This document shows positions 1-8,162 of a stretch of 64,000 nucleotides of DNA, in pieces. The stretch's first letter is position 1, and every line of letters starts with the position of its first letter. The DNA lies in the NCBI RefSeq assembly GCF_006716235.1, contig NZ_VFOR01000001.1, positions 372,001-436,000 on the forward strand, in the 5' to 3' direction. The notes beneath the pieces were generated by a model. It was not told the origin of the DNA. It ran no database searches and saw only the letters and a program-made list of their open reading frames with translations. The translations under genes and the position numbers were made by a program. Source of the stretch: Propioniferax innocua. GTDB taxonomy: Bacteria; Actinomycetota; Actinomycetes; Propionibacteriales; Propionibacteriaceae.

Positions 1-578
1 ATCAGGCACACCACACGCCCGGAACGCACCGCGGCGATCATGCCCGCCACCGCACCGGGATCGTCATGCGCGAACACCTCCATACCGAGGCGCCCACGCA
101 GCTTCACGTAGGCAGCGAACTCCCGCTCACCGAGATGCTCGGCCACGGTCGTGACAGGAAGACCGCTCGCACAGGCCCATGCACCGGCGAGATCCCAGTT
201 GGCCATGTGCGGCAGCGCCACGACCGCCCCGATGCCCGCCTGCGCCGCCCTGAGCCGGGCCAACCCCTCCGGTTCGGCATCCACCAGTGCGCGCAGCGTC
301 CGAGCATCCCAACCGGGCACCGCCAGTGTCTCCATGAACATCCGTGCCCACGACCGCACCGACGCGGCCCGTTCAAGCTCGCTGGGCATGCGCCCGATCA
401 CCTTGGCCACATTGCGATGGCCCTGATCGATGTGCTCGGTCCCGATCGCCGACGCCACCGTGCCCAAGAGCCCGGACCAGCCACGGACGCTCCCCGGACT
501 CAACCGCGGCAGCACCGATCCCCCCAGCCGGAACAGCGCACGATTCACCGCATCACGGAACTCCTCCTGCGAACTCAC
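1..578 (-). CDS. Phosphatidylinositol mannoside acyltransferase, PatA type (partial, runs off the window)
   Basis: A reading frame opens at GTG 578 and runs leftward off the window with no stop, giving about 192 codons. It carries the HX4D acyltransferase signature (PHMANWD), typical of the LpxL/PatA membrane acyltransferases that acylate the mannose of phosphatidylinositol mannosides at the inner membrane face. The GTG overlaps the pgsA stop (GTGTGA), so the two are translationally coupled. The order thrS, HIT, pgsA, acyltransferase is the conserved actinobacterial PIM cluster, where a mannosyltransferase usually follows. The function is inferred from this order plus the motif; the C-terminal part is not visible. 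Confidence 0.85.
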   Translation of the reverse strand, partial: MSSQEEFRDAVNRALFRLGGSVLPRLSPGSVRGWSGLLGTVASAIGTEHIDQGHRNVAKVIGRMPSELERAASVRSWARMFMETLAVPGWDARTLRALVDAEPEGLARLRAAQAGIGAVVALPHMANWDLAGAWACASGLPVTTVAEHLGEREFAAYVKLRGRLGMEVFAHDDPGAVAGMIAAVRSGRVVCL

Positions 579-1204
579 ACGTCCCCCCTTGCCGCATGCA
601 GACGCTGGGCCACCGTGATGGTGCCCATCACTGCGAGCACCACCGCCGCGGCCGGGAGGGCCCACGCCACTCCGACCCCGGCCAGCAGCGTTCCCACACC
701 CGCCATGAAGAGCCGGTCCGCTCGCGTGGCCAGCCCGGGAACCGTGGGTAGGCCCGACGCCTCGGCGCGTGCATTCACATAGGGGATCGTCACCGCACAG
801 ATCAACGCCCACACCATGACGCCACTCCAGACCGGCTCGTCTGCCGTCACCGCCAGATACAACACCAGCCCACCGAGGATGGCACCGTCAGCAAGGCGAT
901 CACAGCTCGCGTCGAGCACGGCCCCCCACCGACTGACACGCCCACCCCGACGTGCCATGGCACCATCGATCACATCGAGGCTCGCGAAGAACCCCGCAAT
1001 CAAGGCACCCGACACCAGCCACCCGCGCGGAAGGCAGAGCAACGAGGTCACCACCACCCCACCGGTTCCCACGATCGTCACCACATCCGGGCTGACACCG
1101 ATCCGGTTCAGCCCATCGGCCAACGGCCCCACAAGACGGCCCACCGGATGGCGGAGTCGGTGCAGCACCGGCTCACCACGCCTCGACCAGGCGGCGTCGC
1201 GCAT
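575..1204 (-). CDS. pgsA: CDP-alcohol phosphatidyltransferase, probable phosphatidylinositol phosphate synthase
   Basis: This 209-residue membrane protein has the complete CDP-alcohol phosphotransferase signature D-x2-DG-x2-AR-x8-G-x3-D-x3-D, starting at DVIDGAMAR around residue 77, and several hydrophobic helices. In actinobacteria the enzyme at this position joins inositol 1-phosphate to CDP-diacylglycerol, giving PI-phosphate, the precursor of PI and PIMs. The ATG overlaps the upstream HIT gene by 32 nt; a GTG 12 codons further in (1168) lies just beyond the HIT stop and may be the true start. It overlaps the downstream acyltransferase by 4 nt. PI-phosphate synthase is preferred over phosphatidylglycerophosphate synthase because of the PIM-gene neighbour. 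Confidence 0.88.
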   Translation of the reverse strand: MRDAAWSRRGEPVLHRLRHPVGRLVGPLADGLNRIGVSPDVVTIVGTGGVVVTSLLCLPRGWLVSGALIAGFFASLDVIDGAMARRGGRVSRWGAVLDASCDRLADGAILGGLVLYLAVTADEPVWSGVMVWALICAVTIPYVNARAEASGLPTVPGLATRADRLFMAGVGTLLAGVGVAWALPAAAVVLAVMGTITVAQRLHAARGDV

Positions 1205-1715
1205 CTTCGATCAGCTCGGGAACCGCGCGCGTCTGCCCGATGATCGGCAGGAAATTCATGTCGCCGCCCCACCGGGGAACAATGTGTTGATGCAGGTGCG
1301 CGGCGATCCCAGCACCAGCGATCGCCCCCTGATTCATTCCGAGGTTGAAACCGTGGGGATTGGAGGCCCGGCGCAGGGTCCGCATCGCGTGCTGCGTCAG
1401 CTCGGCGACCTCCTTCGTCTCCTCGGCAGTCAGCTCCGGATAGTCGGCCACATGCCGGTAGGGACAGACCATGATGTGCCCCGGCGAGTACGGGTAGAGA
1501 TTCATCACGACGAACGCCAGTTCCCCGCGGTGCACGATCAGCCCCTCGGCGTCAGATCGCTGTGGCGACCGACAGAACGGGCACTCACCCACACTGGAAT
1601 CCTTGGGTTTGTTCTCCCCACCCACGTAGACCATCCGATGAGGGGTCCACAGGCGGCCGAACCCATCCGGCTCGCCGGGCAGGTCAGTGGCGTCCTCCGC
1701 ATCCACCGGCCCCAC
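1173..1715 (-). CDS. HIT-family diadenosine tetraphosphate phosphorylase-like protein
   Basis: The 180-residue protein has a zinc-type CPFC pair at residues 45-48 and the histidine triad HLHQHIVPRW with His140, His142 and His144, of which the middle His is the nucleophile that forms a nucleotidyl intermediate. Size and layout match the mycobacterial Rv2613c group, described as an Ap4A phosphorylase. The start is GTG at 1715, overlapping the last base of the thrS TAG (TAGTG), so it is coupled to thrS. The pairing is sensible: aminoacyl-tRNA synthetases make Ap4A as a by-product and this enzyme would remove it. The exact substrate is inferred. Confidence 0.88.
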   Translation of the reverse strand: MGPVDAEDATDLPGEPDGFGRLWTPHRMVYVGGENKPKDSSVGECPFCRSPQRSDAEGLIVHRGELAFVVMNLYPYSPGHIMVCPYRHVADYPELTAEETKEVAELTQHAMRTLRRASNPHGFNLGMNQGAIAGAGIAAHLHQHIVPRWGGDMNFLPIIGQTRAVPELIEDARRRLVEAW

Positions 1716-3730
1716 TACCCCTGCGTCTCATCCGACGCCGGGGCGACCGGGTCGTGATTGTCACGGCGGACGACATGCTCCAAGATCTGCTGCACGGCGT
1801 CAGCCACGGGCACTTGATTCTGCTGCGAGCCATCGCGGTAGCGGAACGAAACCGCTCCGGCGTCGCGATCCTCACCACCGGCGATGAGGATGAACGGCGC
1901 ACGTGATTTGGACGCGTTGCGGATCTTCTTCCCGAAGCGGTCATCGGAGAAGTCCTCCTCGACGCGGACGCCGGCCTCCCGCAACTGATCGATGACGCCT
2001 TGCAGGTGCGATTCGAACTCCGCCGCGACCGGAACCGCGACCACCTGGACCGGCGCCAACCAGGCCGGGAACGCACCTGCGTAGTGCTCCACAAGCACAC
2101 CCAGGAATCGCTCGATCGACCCGAACTTGGCCGAGTGGATCATCACCGGTTCGGCATGTGAACCGTCGGGGGCGGTGTAATGCAGCCCGAATCGATTCGG
2201 CTGGTTGAAGTCGTACTGGATGGTCGACATCTGCCAAGTACGGCCAATCGCATCCTTGGCCTGCACCGAGATCTTGGGCCCGTAGTACGCCGCGCCACCG
2301 GGGTCGGCGACCAGTTCGAGCCCAGATTCGTCGGCGACATTCTGCAGGACCGCCTCGGCCTCGGCCCACTGCTCGTCGGTACCGATGAACTTGTCGGCCT
2401 TCTTCGCGTCGTCACCACGCGTGGAAAGTTCCAAGTAGTACTCGTTCATCCCGAAGTCATCCAGCAATCCACGGATGAAGGCCAGCAGATGCTTGATCTC
2501 GTCGGGCGCCTGCTCCTTGGTCACATAGGAGTGTGAATCGTCCTGGGTGATCGAACGGACACGCGTCAGCCCCTGCAGCACACCTGACTTCTCATTCCGG
2601 TAGACGGTGCCGAACTCGAAGAACCGCACCGGGAGTTCACGATAGGAACGCCCACGTGACCGGAAGATCAGGTTGTGCATCGGGCAGTTCATGGCCTTGA
2701 CGCGCAGCGGCTGCCCATCATCGTCCATCTCCGGCATCATGCCGTCGGCGTAGTACGGAAGATGGCCCGAGGTGTGAAAAAGCTCTTCACGAGCCAGGTG
2801 CGGCGTGCCCACGTAATCGAAACCGGCCTTGATGTGTGCGTCGCGGACATAGTCCTCCATGACGCGTTTGATGACGCCACCCTTGGGATGGAACACCGGG
2901 AGTCCTGCCCCGATCTCCTCCGGGAAGGAGTAGAGATCCATCTCTGCGCCGATCTTGCGGTGATCCCGTCGCTCGGCCTCGGCCAGACGGTGCTGGTAGG
3001 CCACCAGCTCGTCCTTGGTGGGCCATGCGGTGCCATAGATGCGCTGGAGCTGGTCGTTGGCCTGATCGCCCTTCCAGTAAGCGGACGACGACTTGGTCAG
3101 CGCGAAACCGTTCCCGATCATCTTGGTGGACGGAAGGTGCGGGCCACGGCACAGATCGGTCCACACCACATCGCCCTTGCGCGAAACGTTGTCGTACATC
3201 GTGAGGCCGCCCTCGCCGACCTCGACCGAAGCCCCTTCGGCGCCCGACCCCTTGGTGTCGATGAGTTCGAGCTTGTATGGCTGTTCGGCAAGCTCCTCGG
3301 TGGCGTCGGCATGCTCGATGGGACGGCGCACGAAACGCTGCCCGTCCTTCACGATGCGCTTCATGCGCTTCTCGAGGTCCTTCAGCAACTCAGGAGTGAC
3401 CGCGTCGATGTTGCCGAAATCGTAGTAGTACCCGTCGGTGATGTACGGGCCGATACCGAGGTTCACCTCGGGGAACACCTGAGTGACCGCCTGCGCGAGC
3501 ACATGGGTGCACGAGTGACGCAGGATGTCGAGTCCGTCGGGTGAGGAGATGTCGACGCGCTCAACCTCAGCGCCCGGGGGAATGGCCTGGTCGAGGTCGG
3601 TCAGCACTCCATTGACCCGCATCGCTGCAGTGGTCGGCTGGTCGGCGAAGAGGTCGAGCCCTGTCGTGTCCGTCTCGACCGTCCGCTCGATGCGTGCGTC
3701 GGAGTCGATCAGAACAATGGTGTTGGACAC
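1715..3730 (-). CDS. thrS: Threonine--tRNA ligase
   Basis: Class II threonyl-tRNA synthetase that charges tRNA-Thr in the cytoplasm. From GTG 3730 the protein has 671 residues, normal for the family: an N-terminal TGS domain (about 1-65), the editing domain beginning [10 protein letters not shown] (about 71), the catalytic core with zinc-site MNCPMHN and the [11 protein letters not shown] motif, and a C-terminal anticodon-binding domain. The frame stays open upstream to 3850, but GTG 3730 has an AAGGGGA ribosome site 5-6 nt before it and starts the conserved SNTIVLID segment, so it is preferred. It heads the HIT-pgsA-acyltransferase operon. No T-box leader is evident. Confidence 0.96.
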   Translation of the reverse strand: MSNTIVLIDSDARIERTVETDTTGLDLFADQPTTAAMRVNGVLTDLDQAIPPGAEVERVDISSPDGLDILRHSCTHVLAQAVTQVFPEVNLGIGPYITDGYYYDFGNIDAVTPELLKDLEKRMKRIVKDGQRFVRRPIEHADATEELAEQPYKLELIDTKGSGAEGASVEVGEGGLTMYDNVSRKGDVVWTDLCRGPHLPSTKMIGNGFALTKSSSAYWKGDQANDQLQRIYGTAWPTKDELVAYQHRLAEAERRDHRKIGAEMDLYSFPEEIGAGLPVFHPKGGVIKRVMEDYVRDAHIKAGFDYVGTPHLAREELFHTSGHLPYYADGMMPEMDDDGQPLRVKAMNCPMHNLIFRSRGRSYRELPVRFFEFGTVYRNEKSGVLQGLTRVRSITQDDSHSYVTKEQAPDEIKHLLAFIRGLLDDFGMNEYYLELSTRGDDAKKADKFIGTDEQWAEAEAVLQNVADESGLELVADPGGAAYYGPKISVQAKDAIGRTWQMSTIQYDFNQPNRFGLHYTAPDGSHAEPVMIHSAKFGSIERFLGVLVEHYAGAFPAWLAPVQVVAVPVAAEFESHLQGVIDQLREAGVRVEEDFSDDRFGKKIRNASKSRAPFILIAGGEDRDAGAVSFRYRDGSQQNQVPVADAVQQILEHVVRRDNHDPVAPASDETQG

Positions 3731-3800
3731 GACGGTCCCCTTCTTCGGTCGTACCACGCCACTTCCGGCGTGGGGCGTCCACTCTGGACGGCGTCCTCCA

Positions 3801-4262
3801 TCATGCCCGATGCCGACCGCAGTCGGCATCCTGGACGCGGGGGTGGGCACGGTCCATCCAGAGCTTCATACCCACGAACCGCAGGACACCCCCGACGCCA
3901 GTGCCCGCCACGAGCATCGGAACGTGCCACATCCCACCCCATTCGTCCGCGGCTTGGATCATGAGCATCGATGCCCCCAGCCCCAGCAGACTCGTGCCGA
4001 ACTGAACCACGGCGTCCAGCACACGACGACGCGGGGAAGCCACTTCGAACGTGACCCGACGGTGCACCACGTTGGTCGCGACCGTGGAGATCAGCCAAGA
4101 CGCCACGGTGGCTCCCTGCGGCGACCACCACACCGCAAGGAGCAGATAGAGCCCCACATGGACACCGGTGCCGCTGGTGCCGACCAGAAAGAACGTCAAA
4201 AACGTCAGCAGCAGCGAGCCGGAACGATGACTGCGGGGGTGGTTGGCCACCCCCGCAGTCAA
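3801..4262 (-). CDS. GtrA-like family membrane protein
   Basis: A small protein of up to 153 residues with four predicted transmembrane segments and the GtrA pattern, including the NVVHRRVTF segment typical of the family. GtrA proteins are thought to help flip polyprenyl-phosphate-linked sugars across the membrane; the substrate here is unknown. The longest start is TTG 4262, with GTG 4250 in frame. Both lie inside a strong hairpin (4228-4261) that also ends the upstream peptidase gene, so translation initiation may be affected by that structure. It ends 70 nt before the thrS start and could share its transcript. Confidence 0.78.
   Translation of the reverse strand: MTAGVANHPRSHRSGSLLLTFLTFFLVGTSGTGVHVGLYLLLAVWWSPQGATVASWLISTVATNVVHRRVTFEVASPRRRVLDAVVQFGTSLLGLGASMLMIQAADEWGGMWHVPMLVAGTGVGGVLRFVGMKLWMDRAHPRVQDADCGRHRA
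4228..4261 (-). terminator. 15-bp stem hairpin between the peptidase gene and gtrA-like gene
   Basis: Perfect inverted repeat TGACTGCGGGGGTGG, loop TTGG, then its complement, starting 15 nt after the stop codon of the gene ending at 4277. There is no following T-run, so it may be an intrinsic terminator of the non-canonical type or an attenuator. It contains both candidate start codons of the GtrA-like gene. Confidence 0.6.
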
Positions 4263-4276
4263 TCATTTCGGCGTCG

Positions 4277-6031
4277 TCACTCGGCGATGACGCCCAAGCT
4301 CCAGCCGCGAGCCTCGATGTAGGCGCGAACCTGGTCCTCGGTGGCGCGGTGCACCTGGTTGGCGTCGACGCTGGAGACCGGATCGACCACGAGGTACTCA
4401 CCGGTGCCGGCGTCGTAGCCGAGCAGCGCGACCCAGTGCGCCACCTGGTAGCTCGGGTCGGAGAGGTCCTGCTGCCACGGGAACACGGCGGTCATGCCGT
4501 TGATCACCGACGGCTTGCCCTGCTGGGCCGCCGACAGGATCTCGTCGGTGGTGTGCACCTCACGGGTGGAGATGCCGTAGCTGGCGAGCCCGGCGGCCAC
4601 CTCCGCGCTCGAGGTCCCATTCACATGGGCGTCGGCGCTCACGTTCATGTGCGCGGGCTCTCGCATCGCCTGGATCGCGTGAACGGGGGCGTTCGGATCC
4701 CATCCCTCGGGGGTGATGCCCATCGCCAGTGTGACCACCACGGCGCTCGTCGGGCCGCAGTCGGTCCACTGGCTGTAATGCCCCTGCCCCTGACGCACGG
4801 CCACGAGCTCCCCGGGCGGGACCATGAGCGAGCCACCGGGCTGCGTGGTCGGATTGGTCGTCGGTTCAGCGGTTGGCTCGGGCGTCGGTTCAGTGGTCGG
4901 CTCAGCAGTGGGCTCCACGCCCGAATCGAGGTCGGCGCAGTCCGGTATCCCGGGAATGCGGTAGCTGTGGCCGGTGTCGAGCCACGAGTCGGCGACGTAG
5001 GCGCCGGCGTCGGTACGGTTCCAAAGATCGGTGGTCCATCCTGCGATCCCGTTGTGGACGGCGTCCCCGACCGTCTGGCAGGTGATGGTGACCTGTTCCC
5101 CGGTCTGCAGGAATCCCACGACCTCACTGCTGAACGAGCTGCTCGCCCGCACGTTGAGGCCGATGCCACCGGTGTTCAGGACCGTGGCCTGCGCGGTCGC
5201 GGTGTCTGCCGTCGGGACGGAGGTGGTGGGCGCATCCTCGACCGGCGTCTCCGCCGGAGCGTCGGCGACCACTCCATCGAGCATGTCTGCATAGGCCTGC
5301 TCCAGTTCGGACACCACCGCCAGCGATGTCGCCAGATCCGGCGCATACCGATACTGCGACGGCCAGGTGGCAGTGCCGGTGGAGAAGCACCAGCTCGCCT
5401 CAGCTCCGCTGAGGCACTCGGCCTCGGCGGCCTGCGCAACGGCGACCGTTCCGAGCACGGCGTGACGGGCCAGCCATCCCTGCTGCAGACGCTGGCTCCC
5501 GTTGCGGACGGCCTGACCGGTTTCGCCCTCGGGATCGACGCCGTGGTCACTCAGGCTCGCAACAAGGGCATCGTCGACGCTGCTGCCGGGCAGCACTGTG
5601 GAGACCTGGTCGGCCGAGACAGCGGCAACCTGCACACCATGGATGCCCACCTGCCAGATGTCGGTTCCGGCCGGATCATTGCATTCGAACAACGGATCTC
5701 CGTCACCGCCGCGATGGTCGGCACCATTTTCGTGGCAGTTGTTGTAGATATCGGAGGCAGGGATGCTGAGCGGCCCCTCCTTGATGGCCCACCAGGTGGC
5801 GACGGCGAGCGTGTGGGCGCGCTGCTCGTGGTCACCGGGGAGCTCGTCGGCACGATCGACCAGCAATCGCATGTTGCTGCGCTCGGCCTCGGACAGGGCG
5901 TAACCGTTCAGCTGAGTGGGAACATCGGCCGCAGCATCGGCGGTCCATGGCTGGATCAGGACGCCACCGGCGAGCAGGGCGGCGCCTGCTGCTGTGGCTG
6001 CGATTCGTCGTGTGGTGTGGGAAACGCTCAT
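4277..6031 (-). CDS. Secreted SH3-domain protein with C-terminal C39-like cysteine peptidase domain
   Basis: The 584-residue protein starts at ATG 6031 behind GGAGAG. Residues 1-33 form a signal peptide (RR, hydrophobic stretch, ADAAA cleavage region). An N-terminal domain with several Cys residues (about 40-260) is not recognised. An SH3b-like domain follows (about 280-350), then a Pro/Thr/Glu linker (about 370-405) typical of exported wall-associated proteins, then a C39_2-type papain-fold domain with DCGPTSAVV (Cys near 425) and HWVALLGYD (His near 530) as the catalytic pair. A role in peptide or peptidoglycan cleavage outside the cell is inferred; the substrate is unknown. It is apparently monocistronic, bounded by the hairpin at 4228. 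Confidence 0.85.
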   Translation of the reverse strand: MSVSHTTRRIAATAAGAALLAGGVLIQPWTADAAADVPTQLNGYALSEAERSNMRLLVDRADELPGDHEQRAHTLAVATWWAIKEGPLSIPASDIYNNCHENGADHRGGDGDPLFECNDPAGTDIWQVGIHGVQVAAVSADQVSTVLPGSSVDDALVASLSDHGVDPEGETGQAVRNGSQRLQQGWLARHAVLGTVAVAQAAEAECLSGAEASWCFSTGTATWPSQYRYAPDLATSLAVVSELEQAYADMLDGVVADAPAETPVEDAPTTSVPTADTATAQATVLNTGGIGLNVRASSSFSSEVVGFLQTGEQVTITCQTVGDAVHNGIAGWTTDLWNRTDAGAYVADSWLDTGHSYRIPGIPDCADLDSGVEPTAEPTTEPTPEPTAEPTTNPTTQPGGSLMVPPGELVAVRQGQGHYSQWTDCGPTSAVVVTLAMGITPEGWDPNAPVHAIQAMREPAHMNVSADAHVNGTSSAEVAAGLASYGISTREVHTTDEILSAAQQGKPSVINGMTAVFPWQQDLSDPSYQVAHWVALLGYDAGTGEYLVVDPVSSVDANQVHRATEDQVRAYIEARGWSLGVIAE

Positions 6032-6147
6032 ATCGGCTCTCCGTGATGATCTCAGGTGGGCTGCTGCGTCAACCACAACACGCAAAGCCCCAAGCTGAGT
6101 CGTTTCACATGCGGAGGATTCCGGCGGAACATGACGCTGCGAACAAT

Positions 6148-6190
6148 TGGTCAATGCCTTGGGAATGGTCAATGCGCTGGAGATGGTCAA
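6148..6190. repeat. Three TGGTCAA heptamers with exact 18-bp period
   Basis: TGGTCAA (TTGACCA on the minus strand) occurs at 6148, 6166 and 6184. It sits in the roughly 317-bp gene-free stretch between the secreted peptidase gene (start 6031) and the tRNA cluster. The rest of that stretch contains a short duplicated ctgagacgacgaa segment (about 6289-6323) and the tRNA terminator, with no credible gene. Regular spacing upstream of a gene suggests a protein-binding array; the same heptamer forms an inverted repeat at 40649. Confidence 0.5.
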
Positions 6191-6320
6191 CACACCGGAG
6201 ACCGACTCGGATCGCTGCCGTGACGACTGTCGTGAGAAAACTGCCGCCAATCTGCTGTCGCATCGGACACGGGCGGCCCGGCCGAAGCACCCTGAGACGA
6301 CGAAGACACCTGAGACGACG

Positions 6321-6340
6321 AAAACCCCGCCGTGGCGGGG
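6321..6340 (-). terminator. Intrinsic terminator of the tRNA cluster
   Basis: On the minus strand a CCCCGCC/GGCGGGG stem with a short loop is followed directly by TTTT, 9 nt after the encoded CCA of tRNA-Val(GAC). Confidence 0.85.
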
Positions 6341-6348
6341 CTTTCAAG

Positions 6349-6425
6349 TGGTGGGCGATAGCAGATTTGAACTGCTGACCTCTTCCGTGTCAGGGAAGCG
6401 CGCTAGCCAACTGCGCCAATCGCCC
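6349..6425 (-). tRNA. tRNA-Val (anticodon GAC)
   Basis: Complete cloverleaf on the minus strand with acceptor GGGCGAT/ATCGCCC, anticodon loop CTGACAC (GAC) and T-loop TTCAAAT. Discriminator A and the 3' CCA are encoded. Its acceptor and T arms are nearly the same as those of the tRNA-Val(CAC) at 6740, so the two probably arose by duplication. Confidence 0.96.
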
Positions 6426-6426
6426 G

Positions 6427-6497
6427 AGGTGGGTACGGGATTTGAACCCGTGTAAACGGATTTGCAGTCCGTTGCCTCGCCTCTCGGCCAACCCACC
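6427..6497 (-). tRNA. tRNA-Cys (anticodon GCA)
   Basis: Acceptor GGTGGGT/ACCCACC, anticodon loop CTGCAAA (GCA) and discriminator U, as expected for cysteine. CCA is not encoded. Confidence 0.95.
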
Positions 6498-6538
6498 GTG
6501 AGGAGGAACTCCCTCAAACAGTGGGAGGTCCCACTCCG

Positions 6539-6610
6539 AGCGGACGACGGGATTCGAACCCGCGACCCTCACCTTGGCAAGGTGATGCTCTACCACTGAG
6601 CCACGTCCGC
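6539..6610 (-). tRNA. tRNA-Gly (anticodon GCC)
   Basis: Acceptor GCGGACG/CGTCCGC, anticodon loop TTGCCAA (GCC), T-loop TTCGAAT and discriminator U. CCA is not encoded. Confidence 0.96.
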
Positions 6611-6739
6611 GTGATCACTGTTGTGACCTGCCACCATCGCTGGCGACGAAGAGCAACCATACTCACTCCTCACCACCGGCGCAAATCCGCCCCGAAGCAT
6701 GCCGGGAACGGAAAACCGGGCCACGAGGACCCGGTTCGG

Positions 6740-6816
6740 TGGTGGGCGATAGCAGACTCGAACTGCTGACCTCTTCGGTGTGAACGAAGCGCGCTAACCA
6801 ACTGCGCCAATCGCCC
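6740..6816 (-). tRNA. tRNA-Val (anticodon CAC)
   Basis: Acceptor GGGCGAT/ATCGCCC, anticodon loop TTCACAC (CAC), discriminator A and encoded CCA. It is the first gene of the four-tRNA minus-strand cluster that ends at the terminator near 6321. Confidence 0.95.
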
Positions 6817-6880
6817 GGGCGAAGTTGAACTATAGTGCCGCTGCTCGGTCAACGCAAAACCACAGCAGCACCGAAGAGCG

Positions 6881-7672
6881 TCACTCCCCCGCCGACGGCC
6901 TCGAATCGATCTCCACGACCGACGCCGCGCGCGAAGCGGCGAAACACACCTGACGCAGCTCCTTCTCATAGTCATCGGGACGAAAACGCCCGACCGGCCC
7001 CGAGATCGACAACCCCGCGACCGGTTTGCCACGACCGGAGAGGATCGGCGCGGCGATGCAGTTGAGCCCCCTGGTGATCTCCTCCCGATCGAAAGCGAGC
7101 CCACTGGTGCGCACGTGACGGATCTCACGGCGAAAGGCCACCGGGTCGGTGATGGTGTTCGGCGTCCACGACACCAGGCCCCGAGAGATGCTCTCCTCAA
7201 CCCGATCGGGCTCATAGGACAGCAGTACCTTGCCCACCGCAGTGCAGTACGCCGGGACTCGTCCACCGATCCGCGACGGCATTCGTTTGTGAAGATGTCC
7301 GTGCAGTTTGTTCAGATACACCACCTCGGTCCCCTGCAGCACGGCGAGATGCACCGTCTGTCGGGTGAGGTCGTACACATCGGCCAGGAACGGGGTCATC
7401 GCATCACGAACCCGACCCAGGTAGTCCGATTCCTGCGTCGCCCCCAGACTCTGGATCATCGGCCCCAGGCGGAAGGCCGTCCCCGCACGTTCCACGGCAC
7501 CGTTCTGCTCCAACATCGCCAGCACCCGGAAGGCGGTCGACTTGGACAGCCCGGCGCGTCGGGCCAGCTCACTGACGCCCAACCCGAGATGGGCCTCGTC
7601 GCCGAACGCATTGAGCAGCGCCATCGCCTTGTCGACCGCGGTCCGCGGATCGCGTCTCGTCTGCCCTGTCAT
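6881..7672 (-). CDS. IclR-family transcriptional regulator
   Basis: The 263-residue protein has an N-terminal winged helix-turn-helix (about 14-70, with VSELARRAGLSKSTAFRVL) and a C-terminal IclR effector domain (about 85-255) with the family segments AYCTAVGKVLLS and CIAAPILSGRGKPVAGLSISGP. IclR proteins bind small carbon metabolites and control nearby catabolic genes, but no catabolic operon adjoins it; the divergent neighbour is a HIT hydrolase, so the target is unknown. A TAATAT -10 element lies exactly 6 nt before the ATG, so the mRNA is probably leaderless. Confidence 0.93.
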   Translation of the reverse strand: MTGQTRRDPRTAVDKAMALLNAFGDEAHLGLGVSELARRAGLSKSTAFRVLAMLEQNGAVERAGTAFRLGPMIQSLGATQESDYLGRVRDAMTPFLADVYDLTRQTVHLAVLQGTEVVYLNKLHGHLHKRMPSRIGGRVPAYCTAVGKVLLSYEPDRVEESISRGLVSWTPNTITDPVAFRREIRHVRTSGLAFDREEITRGLNCIAAPILSGRGKPVAGLSISGPVGRFRPDDYEKELRQVCFAASRAASVVEIDSRPSAGE

Positions 7673-7678
7673 GCCCGC

Positions 7679-7724
7679 ATATTAGCCATGGGGCACGATT
7701 TCCGCCGCCGATCTCGATTAGGAT
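7679..7724. promoter_or_regulatory. Divergent -10 elements of the iclR-type and HIT genes, both apparently leaderless
   Basis: TAATAT at 7684-7679 (minus strand) is 6 nt before the regulator ATG (7672). TAGGAT at 7719-7724 (plus strand) is 6 nt before the HIT ATG (7731). In both cases transcription would begin at the start codon, and neither gene has a Shine-Dalgarno sequence. The 58-bp gap must hold both promoters, so binding of the regulator here could affect both genes. Confidence 0.55.
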
Positions 7725-7730
7725 CGCCCC

Positions 7731-8162
7731 ATGGCCACTGTGTTCACACGCATCATCAACGGCGAGCTGCCAGGACGCTTTGTGTATCGCGACGAGACCT
7801 GCGTCGCATTCCTCACCATCGCCCCCATCACCTACGGCCACACCCTCGTGGTGCCCATCGAGGAGGTCGATCGCTGGACCGATCTCGACGGCACGACCAT
7901 GGCCCATCTCGGCGTGGTCGCCCAACAGGTCGGCGAGGCGGTGCGCACCGCTTTCGATGCCCAACGCGCCGGCCTGCTCATCGCCGGTTTCGAGGTGCCA
8001 CACACGCATCTGCATGTGTTTCCTGCCAACTCGATGGCCGGATTCTCGCTCAACCCCGACGAGATGGTCGCCGACCCCGACCCCGAACGCATGGATGCAG
8101 CCGCCGAGGCCATCCGCGCGGCCCTGCGCGAGGCCGGCCACGGAGAATTCGTCCCCGCCTGA
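7731..8162 (+). CDS. HIT-family nucleotide hydrolase
   Basis: This 143-residue protein is a standard Hint-branch HIT protein with CVAFLTIAPITYGHTLVVP and the histidine triad HTHLHVFP at residues 91-98. It would hydrolyse an adenosine phosphoramidate or dinucleoside polyphosphate; the physiological substrate is not determined by sequence. It lacks the CxxC pair of the HIT protein at 1173 and is a separate subfamily. Its stop overlaps the next ATG (TGATG), so it is coupled to the BrkB-like gene. Confidence 0.93.
   Translation: MATVFTRIINGELPGRFVYRDETCVAFLTIAPITYGHTLVVPIEEVDRWTDLDGTTMAHLGVVAQQVGEAVRTAFDAQRAGLLIAGFEVPHTHLHVFPANSMAGFSLNPDEMVADPDPERMDAAAEAIRAALREAGHGEFVPA

Noticed and set aside
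3731-3800. T-box or other riboswitch upstream of thrS
   Set aside because: The gap is 70 bp and shows no specifier loop or T-box sequence.
4349-6046. Long open frame on the plus strand opposite the secreted peptidase gene
   Set aside because: Antisense frame created by high GC and codon bias; the minus strand has a signal peptide, SH3 and C39 motifs. The same applies to plus-strand frames at 66-782, 27521-29443, 35728-38100, 38923-40446 and 60647-62788, and to minus-strand frames at 17022-18224 and 18224-19582.
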